Assembly: GCA_024809215.1 (NCBI GenBank) | Contig: JANUBW010000013.1 | Location: 186,001 to 250,000 of the forward strand | Reading direction: 5' to 3' | Length of the DNA stretch: 64,000 bases | Origin: Niastella sp. OAS944 | GTDB taxonomy: Bacteria > Bacteroidota > Bacteroidia > Chitinophagales > Chitinophagaceae | Shown: positions 26,266 to 32,678 of the stretch, one piece after another | How positions within the stretch are numbered: position 1 is the first letter of the stretch | How the letters are laid out: every line of letters starts with the position of its first letter | The notes under the pieces: generated by a model | The model's database searches: none | Told to the model about the DNA's origin: nothing | What the model saw: the letters and a program-made list of their open reading frames with translations, nothing else | Made by a program: the position numbers and the translations under genes

Positions 26266-27372
26266 ATGAAACCATTTGATCGTGTAATAGTAAGAAGAGG
26301 CGCCATCAATAAATACCGCATGAAACAGGTGCTGGTAATAGCCTTGCTATGGACGATCATTGATACGAGTGTATACTTATATAAATTTTACCGCGATCAT
26401 GTTAACGAAGCAGAACACCCGTTCGATATGCATTCAACGGCAGTGTTGCTGTTACGTTCGGGCCTTATCTTTTGCATTTGCCTGGTAATGGCTTATTTGT
26501 TAACCTACCAGTTAAAGCACCTGGTACGAAACCTGCCTTTATGGCTTGGGTTGCTGGTAAAAACCATTCTACTGGTTGCCGCAGCTTTTTTGCTCAACTA
26601 CATCCTGCACTTTACATACATCTGGCTAATTGAAAAAGAACCGCTCACAACCGAGCTGGGCCGTAACTATTACAGGCAATTTCAAACATCGCTGTTCCTT
26701 AGCCAAATGGTACGCTGGCTCATCACTTTTTTATTTACGATCATGATCATTGAGGTGAACGAAAAATATTCACCCGGTGTTTTTTTCGACATTCTTGCAG
26801 GCCGTTACTTAACACCCAAGAATGAAAAAAGAACGATTATGTTTATTGACCTGGTTGATTCAACTGCCATTGCCGAGCACCTGGGCCATAAAAAATATTT
26901 TCGCTTTATTCGAGATTTCATTTATTTTATTTCAGTGGCCTTGCTGGAGAACGATGGTCAAATATATCAGTATGTTGGCGACGAGGTAGTGGTTTCATGG
27001 ATAGTAAAAAAGCCTAACGCCAACAGAAAATGCCTGCAGGCATTGCTCGATTGCAAACGCATATTACAACGAAATAAAAACTACTTTAAACGACTGTATG
27101 GTGTTGTACCGGAATTTAGAGCAGGTATACATACGGGTGAAATAACCATTGGCGAAATTGGAGTTATAAAAAAAGACCTTGCCATGAGTGGCGACACAAT
27201 GAATACCGCAGCCCGCCTGCGCTCGGCCACCAGCGAACTGAACGAGAAAGTGATCATTTCAAAAGACTTTGCAGCACAAACAAATTTAAAGAACTGGAAT
27301 GCGGTCAATTTGGGGTTGGTTGATTTAAAAGGTAAAGAATCTGCTATGGAATTGATTGCATTGAAGTTCTAA
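26266..27372 (+). CDS. Membrane-anchored class III nucleotide cyclase
   Basis: A 368-residue protein with four membrane helices (about 20-40, 58-80, 94-120, 146-164) and a C-terminal class III cyclase domain (about 185-365). Metal-binding Asp195 (IMFIDLVDST) and Asp239 (YVGDEVVVSW) are present, as are the catalytic Asn313 and Arg317 (MNTAARL). The position that is Lys in adenylate cyclases (K-x-x-G-D) is Gln235 here. By my hand alignment, the second base-recognition position (Asp in ATP enzymes) falls on Ala306. The nucleotide made is therefore uncertain. It starts 3 bases after the HD-PycTM gene, in the order effector then cyclase, like Pycsar pairs. An ordinary cAMP enzyme remains possible. 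Confidence 0.88.
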   Translation: MKPFDRVIVRRGAINKYRMKQVLVIALLWTIIDTSVYLYKFYRDHVNEAEHPFDMHSTAVLLLRSGLIFCICLVMAYLLTYQLKHLVRNLPLWLGLLVKTILLVAAAFLLNYILHFTYIWLIEKEPLTTELGRNYYRQFQTSLFLSQMVRWLITFLFTIMIIEVNEKYSPGVFFDILAGRYLTPKNEKRTIMFIDLVDSTAIAEHLGHKKYFRFIRDFIYFISVALLENDGQIYQYVGDEVVVSWIVKKPNANRKCLQALLDCKRILQRNKNYFKRLYGVVPEFRAGIHTGEITIGEIGVIKKDLAMSGDTMNTAARLRSATSELNEKVIISKDFAAQTNLKNWNAVNLGLVDLKGKESAMELIALKF

Positions 27373-27428
27373 CATTTGCATGCGTTGACGATTTTCCCCA
27401 TTACATTGTAAGGCTGACATAATTGCAT

Positions 27429-27447
27429 CGCATAATAATTGCTTATA
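27429..27447 (+). repeat. Upstream element, copy 1 (identical 19-mer)
   Basis: CGCATAATAATTGCTTATA occurs here and again at 28177-28195, in each case 16-19 bases before the start of one of two paralogous genes. It probably includes shared promoter or operator sequence duplicated with the gene. Confidence 0.7.
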
Positions 27448-27466
27448 ATATTATCAAACGATTGTT

Positions 27467-28075
27467 ATGAATAAGGTCAAACTATTTTTAGCCCTTACTG
27501 GTACTGCTTTGCTCATTACCAGTTACCAGCATATTGATCACAAAAGCAATTCGGCTTTAAACAAGTTAGCATTAGCACAAACTGATACTGTTCCCAAAAA
27601 GGCCGATAGCATACCTACAGACGACATAGATACAACCGGCAAACCCGATACAGTACAAATGGCCATGAAAGATACCAGCTCACCCAGGTACGTTGACCTG
27701 AGTACCGGGCAGCCCGTTGAATTGTACTATGACGCTAAAACAAGAAGAACATATTCTTCAATGACCAATGAGCCGGTTGAGTTTTATGTTGATATGAACA
27801 CACGCGACACCGTTTATGGAAGAGGCAGGTATATTGTAAACAACTACATAGTAAAAGCAAATGACGGAATGTACAGGCTCGACGCAGGTAAAGTAAAAAT
27901 GGATAAAGACGATCTCAAGCTTAAAGATGGAAGTAAGAAATTTAAAATGGATCAAAGTAAGATGAAGATGAAAGGCTGGGAAGGAAAAATGAAAGGAGAT
28001 TCAACCAGTGGAAAGATGAAGCAAAAGGACATGAAGAAAAAAATGGACAATGACGGAATGAAGACAAAGAATTAA
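27467..28075 (+). CDS. Exported Lys/Asp-rich protein, copy 1 of a tandem pair
   Basis: A 202-residue product with a signal peptide-like start (MNKVKLFLALTGTALLITSY). A conserved core lies at about residues 75-145: YVDLSTGQPVELYYDAKTR, then NEPVEFYVDMNTRDTVYG, then YIVNNYIVKANDGMYRLD. It looks like small beta repeats (TGQPVxLYYD / NEPVxxYV). The tail is highly charged and Met/Lys-rich (KFKMDQSKMKMKG). The same core appears in the broken copy at 28212. No known family recognised. It has its own upstream element and no terminator before copy 2. Confidence 0.75.
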   Translation: MNKVKLFLALTGTALLITSYQHIDHKSNSALNKLALAQTDTVPKKADSIPTDDIDTTGKPDTVQMAMKDTSSPRYVDLSTGQPVELYYDAKTRRTYSSMTNEPVEFYVDMNTRDTVYGRGRYIVNNYIVKANDGMYRLDAGKVKMDKDDLKLKDGSKKFKMDQSKMKMKGWEGKMKGDSTSGKMKQKDMKKKMDNDGMKTKN

Positions 28076-28176
28076 GTATTGAGTGTCTTATATATGAGTG
28101 ATCTTATTTCGCAATGCGTAATAAGATCACTTTGTTTAAACCATGGGCTGTTGCACTTTTTCCCCACCACTAGCAG

Positions 28177-28195
28177 CGCATAATAATTGCTTATA
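28177..28195 (+). repeat. Upstream element, copy 2 (identical 19-mer)
   Basis: Exact repeat of the 19-mer at 27429-27447, placed 16 bases before the ATG of the second paralogue. The shared upstream sequence shows that the duplication took the promoter region along. Confidence 0.7.
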
Positions 28196-28211
28196 GTACT
28201 AAAAATTTATT

Positions 28212-28769
28212 ATGACCAAGATCAAACAACTATTAACAGTTACTGGCAGTGTATAGATCATTGCATCGTGCCAGGAAGCAGCCAACAATGAAAACGATTT
28301 AAAAAGCGATTCTATTGCAACAGAACAACCAGCAGCAGTTGATAATAATGCACAAACAAACAATTCAAAATATGTTGACCTGAAAACAGGCCAGCCAGTT
28401 GATTTGTATTATGATTCAAAAAAGAAGAAGACCTATTCAGCCAGCAACGATGAACCGGTTGACCTGTATGTTAATGTAGCAACCGGCGATACCATTTATG
28501 GCGAAGGCAGGTTTGTTGTGAACAATTACATTGTTAAAACCGAAGATGGCAAATATAAGCTTGACAACAAAAAGGTAAAGATCGATGGAGATGAGATCAA
28601 GATCAAGGAAGGAAATAAGAAGTTTAAGATGAGCGAAGATGAAATAAAGATCAAGGATGGTGATGCGGATAGAAAGCTTAAAGCAGATGCAGATGAACAA
28701 AAGATGAAAACAGAAGATATGAAGACCAAAGACGAAGCAGGTAAGCCAACCAAGACGAAGAAGGACTAA
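28212..28769 (+). pseudogene. Paralogue of the 27467 gene with an in-frame TAG in the signal peptide
   Basis: From ATG 28212 the frame reads MTKIKQLLTVTGSV, then TAG at 28254-28256, then IIASCQEAANNEN and continues open to 28769. Without the stop it is a 185-codon gene for a lipoprotein with lipobox IASC. The core YVDLKTGQPVDLYYDSK, then DEPVDLYVNVATGDTIYG and FVVNNYIVKTEDGKYKLD is well conserved with copy 1, and the tail is again Lys/Asp-rich. The single nonsense codon suggests a recent inactivation, a sequencing error or stop-codon read-through. No ATG downstream would give an exported product. Confidence 0.75.
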
Positions 28770-28800
28770 TAACGCTCACCGCCTAACAAGGTTAAATGAC

Positions 28801-28838
28801 AACGCGCCACACTTATTAGAATGTGGCGCGTTTATTTT
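28801..28838. terminator. Strong bidirectional terminator
   Basis: Perfect 11-bp stem AACGCGCCACA (28801-28811) with TGTGGCGCGTT (28822-28832), then TATTTT. It lies between the convergent paralogue pair and korA. Confidence 0.9.
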
Positions 28839-28857
28839 GGTGAGACTTCTAAGTATA

Positions 28858-30714
28858 TTAATTAACTCTACCCAGCATTTCCTGCAATTTCATTACCAGT
28901 TCGGTTTTGGTAATAGGCACACCCATGATCTTATTATAACCTTTTGCATCAACAAAATATTGATCACGGATGATCTTTATCAGTTGTCCGTTATTGATCT
29001 CAGGTATCAGCACCTGGTCAAAATTCTTTAGTATAGTGCCCAGGTTCTTAGGGAAGGGACGTACATACCGCAAATGAGCATGGCTAACTGCATAGCCCTG
29101 TATCTGCATTTCGGCTACTGCGCTTTTAATAGCGCCATAGGTACTACCCCAGCCCAGCACCAGTATCTTTCCTTTTTCGGGGCCGCTGTCTAACGTTTGT
29201 TCAGGTATATAATCAGCGATCTTATCAACCTTCTCCTGTCTTATTTTCACCATCAGTTGGTGGTTCTCAGGATCGTAGCTAACATTACCGGTAATGTTTT
29301 GTTTTTCTAACCCGCCAATCCGGTGCTCAAGGCCAGGCACACCCGGAATAGCCCAGGGACGCGCCAGCTTCTCATCGCGCAAATAAGGTTGAAATTTATC
29401 TTCACCATGCCCCAGTTCTGTTTTGAACTTTACAGGTATCGGTTGCAGATCATCGCTCTTAGGGAAACGCCAGGGTTCGGCGCCATTGGCAATATAACCA
29501 TCGCTCAGGAAGATCACCGGCGTCATATGTTGTATGGCAATACGCACAGCTTCATATACTGCACCAAAGCAATCACTGGGCGTGCTGGCCGATACTATAG
29601 GCATGGGACATTCGCCATTACGGCCATAATAAGCCTGTAACAGATCGCTTTGTTCGGTTTTAGTGGGCAACCCTGTAGAAGGGCCGCCACGCTGTACATC
29701 AATAATAAGCAAAGGAATTTCAAGCATCACTGCCAAACCCATTGCTTCGCCTTTTAATGCCATACCAGGGCCCGAAGTGGTTGTTACACCCAAAGCACCG
29801 CCGTAAGCAGCACCTATTGCAGAGGTAATACCTGCAATTTCATCTTCGGCCTGAAAGGTCTTTATTCCGAAGTTTTTATAACGGCTCAGTTCGTGCAAAA
29901 TATCTGAGGCTGGTGTAATGGGATAAGTACCAAGGAACAATTGCAATCCGCTTTTTTGAGAAGCGGCTATTAACCCATACGCTGTTGCCTGGTTACCCAT
30001 AATAGAACGGTACTCACCAGGCTCCATTCTTGCCTTATCTACTTTATAGCGGGTGGTAAACGTTTCGGTAGTATCGCCAAAATTATACCCGGCGCGTAAT
30101 GCTTTTACGTTACTATCGAGTATTTCCTGTTTTTTGCCAAACTTTTCGGTAAGGAACTGGATGGTATTATCCATATCGCGGTTATACATCCAGTACAAAA
30201 AGCCCAGCACAAACATGTTCTTTGCGCGGTCTTTTTCCTTTGTACCCATAGTGATCTCCTTCAGCGCCTCGCGGGTCATTTTGGTAACATCCATTCTAAT
30301 GACCTCATAATTTTCAAGGGAGCCGTCGTCAAGCGGGTTCACACCATCGGGATAATTGGCCAAACGCAGGTTCTTTGCATCGAAACCATCTGTATTGGCT
30401 ATTATTTTACCACCTTTCTTTAACGCTTTGAGGTTTGCTTTCAATGCCGCAGCATTCATTGCTACCAGTACATCGCACTCATCACCCGGAGTAAATACCC
30501 GGTCGCTCGAAAATCGTAACTGATAACCACTCACGCCAGGCAGGGTTCCCTGGGGGGCACGTATTTCGGCCGGAAAATCAGGAAAAGTGGCTAGGTCAAT
30601 GCCCAGCAACGCAGTATTGTTAGTAAACTGAGTACCGGTTAACTGCATCCCGTCTCCGGAATCACCGGCAAATTTGATCACTACATCCTGCAGGACCTGT
30701 TCTTTACGAATCAT
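28858..30714 (-). CDS. korA: 2-oxoacid:acceptor oxidoreductase, fused gamma-alpha subunit (KorA-like)
   Basis: A 618-residue subunit of the ferredoxin-dependent 2-oxoglutarate (or related 2-oxoacid) oxidoreductase, which links 2-oxoacid decarboxylation to CoA and reduced ferredoxin. Residues about 8-185 are the gamma domain (IKFAGDSGDGMQLTGTQF, PDFPAEIRAPQGTLPGVSGY). The rest is the alpha domain, with GNQATAYGLIAASQKSGLQL, YPITPASDILHELS, QAEDEIAGITSAIGAAYGG and DVQRGGPSTGLPTKTEQSDL. The beta (KorB) subunit that carries thiamine pyrophosphate is not next to it: downstream is a terminator, upstream a divergent gene. The exact 2-oxoacid is not certain. Confidence 0.92.
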   Translation of the reverse strand: MIRKEQVLQDVVIKFAGDSGDGMQLTGTQFTNNTALLGIDLATFPDFPAEIRAPQGTLPGVSGYQLRFSSDRVFTPGDECDVLVAMNAAALKANLKALKKGGKIIANTDGFDAKNLRLANYPDGVNPLDDGSLENYEVIRMDVTKMTREALKEITMGTKEKDRAKNMFVLGFLYWMYNRDMDNTIQFLTEKFGKKQEILDSNVKALRAGYNFGDTTETFTTRYKVDKARMEPGEYRSIMGNQATAYGLIAASQKSGLQLFLGTYPITPASDILHELSRYKNFGIKTFQAEDEIAGITSAIGAAYGGALGVTTTSGPGMALKGEAMGLAVMLEIPLLIIDVQRGGPSTGLPTKTEQSDLLQAYYGRNGECPMPIVSASTPSDCFGAVYEAVRIAIQHMTPVIFLSDGYIANGAEPWRFPKSDDLQPIPVKFKTELGHGEDKFQPYLRDEKLARPWAIPGVPGLEHRIGGLEKQNITGNVSYDPENHQLMVKIRQEKVDKIADYIPEQTLDSGPEKGKILVLGWGSTYGAIKSAVAEMQIQGYAVSHAHLRYVRPFPKNLGTILKNFDQVLIPEINNGQLIKIIRDQYFVDAKGYNKIMGVPITKTELVMKLQEMLGRVN

Positions 30715-30740
30715 TTTTGACTGTTGTTCTAGTTAATTTG

Positions 30741-30748
30741 CAAAATTA
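30741..30748 (-). promoter_or_regulatory. Promoter -7 box (TAATTTTG) of korA
   Basis: On the minus strand TAATTTTG matches TAnnTTTG and lies 26 bases before the korA ATG. No -33 TTTG at the right distance. Confidence 0.4.
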
Positions 30749-31081
30749 CTATAAGTTAAGACAGATTGTTGACTTAATTGCTTCAAACAGGAGGCTTCTT
30801 TACATTAACTTTTGCCGCCAATGCCCGTTCGGCATAGGTTTGCGCCATATTTACGATAAGCGGAAAAATGATACATCGCCCTGATTTTCTGTCATTTCTG
30901 GGCCGTAGGCCTACCTTTTATATCAGAATCCGTACTATAAACATTAGGTTTTTATTGTATCCGCCCCCACTAACCACTCACCACTAGCCACTCGCCGATT
31001 TATACATTCTTTAACCAAACCGGCTTTTTAAATACGCTACCCGAATTATAATTTCATACAACAAAAATCCCCACAACATTT
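30749..31081. other. Divergent intergenic region with a half word repeat
   Basis: No gene is supported here. Bases about 30966-30996 iterate CCACTAACCACTCACCACTA, similar in style to the word palindromes elsewhere, but no clear complementary arm was found. The rest is AT-rich with no recognisable feature. Confidence 0.4.
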
Positions 31082-31939
31082 ATGGAAACAAATGCTGAGG
31101 AAGGCGATAATAATACCGCCGCCTTCTTTTATCGGCCCCTTATGCTCTTATTGGTATTAGTAACAACCACCAAAACCACCCGTGAGGGTAAACCCAATCA
31201 TCATTACAACAATGTGCCCACCGACCAGCCAAAAGAAACGGTCAGGGCATCGCCCCAAAAAAAGAAAAAAAAGAAGATCTATCTCACCTTCGACGACGGC
31301 CCCAACAAAGGCACCCGCAAAGTTTTAAGTATTGCACAACAGGAACAAATTCCGGTAACATTCTTTATCATCGGCGAACATGTATTTGCCAGCACTTCGC
31401 AACATGCTACCTGGGATAGCCTGAAGATCTGCGACTCTATTGAACTGTGCAACCACAGTTACACACATGCGCATAATCGTTACGAGCGCTTTTACAAACA
31501 ACCCGATTCTGTTGTTAAAGACTTCAGGCGTTGTCACGATAGCCTGCAGCTCGAAAACACTATTGTACGAACGCCGGGCCGAAACATCTGGCGGGTTGAT
31601 ACACTCACATTTACCGACCTGAAGAAAAGCGCCGCAGCCGCCGACTCCTTACAACAGGCAGGTTTTACCATTATGGGCTGGGACCTTGAATGGCATTACG
31701 ATCACAAAACATTCACACTTAAGAACCGGTGTGAAGACATAATGCAGGAGATCGACAGCCTGTTCGCCCACAACAAAACAAGAACGCCCGAACACCTGGT
31801 AATGCTGGCACACGATCAGGTATACGACGATTCTGACGACAGCTGCGAATTGCACGAGCTTATCAAAAGATTAAAAAAGCGGGAAGAATACGAGCTGGTA
31901 GTGGCCAGTCAGTACCCGGGCGTGAAAGCACCAAAATAG
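31082..31939 (+). CDS. Polysaccharide deacetylase (NodB-like) family protein
   Basis: A 285-residue protein with a short hydrophobic stretch near the N-terminus (PLMLLLVLVTTT, residues 19-30), likely a membrane anchor, then a Lys-rich linker. The NodB domain runs from about residue 65: motif 1 YLTFDDGP (catalytic Asp71, metal Asp72), motif 2 NHSYTHAH (His125, His129), and motif 3 RTPGRN near residue 160. These carry the metal and catalytic residues of the family, which removes N- or O-acetyl groups from chitin oligomers, peptidoglycan or other glycans. The substrate is not evident. Its stop codon abuts the stop of the convergent DinB gene with no bases between and no terminator. Confidence 0.88.
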   Translation: METNAEEGDNNTAAFFYRPLMLLLVLVTTTKTTREGKPNHHYNNVPTDQPKETVRASPQKKKKKKIYLTFDDGPNKGTRKVLSIAQQEQIPVTFFIIGEHVFASTSQHATWDSLKICDSIELCNHSYTHAHNRYERFYKQPDSVVKDFRRCHDSLQLENTIVRTPGRNIWRVDTLTFTDLKKSAAAADSLQQAGFTIMGWDLEWHYDHKTFTLKNRCEDIMQEIDSLFAHNKTRTPEHLVMLAHDQVYDDSDDSCELHELIKRLKKREEYELVVASQYPGVKAPK

Positions 31940-32446
31940 TTATGGCTTTAACACCCGAACGGTTACATGCAGCTGCCCGGTATGGCGCATGGTATGTTCG
32001 GCACCATGGAACAGTAAACCAAGCACAGTAGAAGGCAATTGCTGGCGGCCCACACCTCTTGGCTCAGTAAGTTTGGTTTCATCGATAGTTTTCAGGTATT
32101 CAAGCGACGAGGTTATCTGTGCATCCAGGTGAGCTAATAAGGATGTTATGGTAATACCATCCGCCTGTACACCTTCAGCTTTCAGGTGATCTAACTGCTG
32201 TGGAGTGAGCGGTTGACCAGCCGCGTAGGTAAACAACCGGTTGAGCACACCTGCTATATGCTGTAAATGAAATGCCGGTGAAGCCACATCCGCAGGCCGT
32301 TGCCAAAGCAACTCCATAGGGAAGTCGTTCATTAATTCATGAATTTCTTCCTGCGCCTGTAATAAAGCATGGGCTACTGGTTGTACCAATGCAGGTATAT
32401 TGGTCAATGGCCCGCGCAGCCATACTTCGGGTTTTGATTGTGCCAT
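31940..32446 (-). CDS. DinB superfamily protein
   Basis: A 168-residue soluble four-helix-bundle protein of the DinB/YfiT type, metal-dependent in many members. Candidate metal ligands are His60 and His63 (AFHLQHIAGVLNRL) and the C-terminal His residues in LLFHGAEHTMRHTGQL. The spacing (first His of the pair about 50-60, second pair about 90 residues later) matches the family. Relatives include thiol S-transferases and damage-inducible proteins of unknown function; nothing here decides between them. The gene is preceded by a word palindrome and terminator at 32510-32635. Confidence 0.85.
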   Translation of the reverse strand: MAQSKPEVWLRGPLTNIPALVQPVAHALLQAQEEIHELMNDFPMELLWQRPADVASPAFHLQHIAGVLNRLFTYAAGQPLTPQQLDHLKAEGVQADGITITSLLAHLDAQITSSLEYLKTIDETKLTEPRGVGRQQLPSTVLGLLFHGAEHTMRHTGQLHVTVRVLKP

Positions 32447-32509
32447 GTGTTTCTTTTAAAGAGGATGTAAGTATAAAATTAATCTTTTGAGGTAATAGGT
32501 ATGTGAAAA

Positions 32510-32635
32510 AAGAAGTAGGAAGTAAGATGTAAGAAGATAACTATACCTTAGGCTCATAAAAAAAGGCGAACTCGCGATAAATTGCGAGTTCGCCTTTTGC
32601 ATCTTCATACTTCCTACTTCTTACCTCCTACTTCA
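32510..32635. repeat. Intergenic word palindrome D (GAAGTAGGAAGTAAG words)
   Basis: Left arm GAAGTAGGAAGTAAGATG plus TAAGAAGAT (32511-32538). Right arm ATCTTCATACTTCCTACTTC plus TTACCTCCTACTTC (32601-32635). The arms flank a perfect 15-bp terminator hairpin (32561-32598), giving a nested structure. The same words recur in element G at 51282, 19 kb away. Confidence 0.75.
32557..32598 (-). terminator. Terminator of the GH3/serine-hydrolase gene
   Basis: Perfect 15-bp stem AAAAGGCGAACTCGC (32561-32575) with GCGAGTTCGCCTTTT (32584-32598), 8-base loop, and a T run on the minus strand. It lies 80 bases beyond the stop of the gene at 32679. Confidence 0.88.
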
Positions 32636-32678
32636 CAAACCTAAGTTCTAATAACATTCAAACTAACTCGAAAATATG

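Noticed and set aside
19810..28800. Mobile element origin of the signalling region
   Set aside because: No transposase, integrase, target duplications or tRNA attachment site was seen around it.
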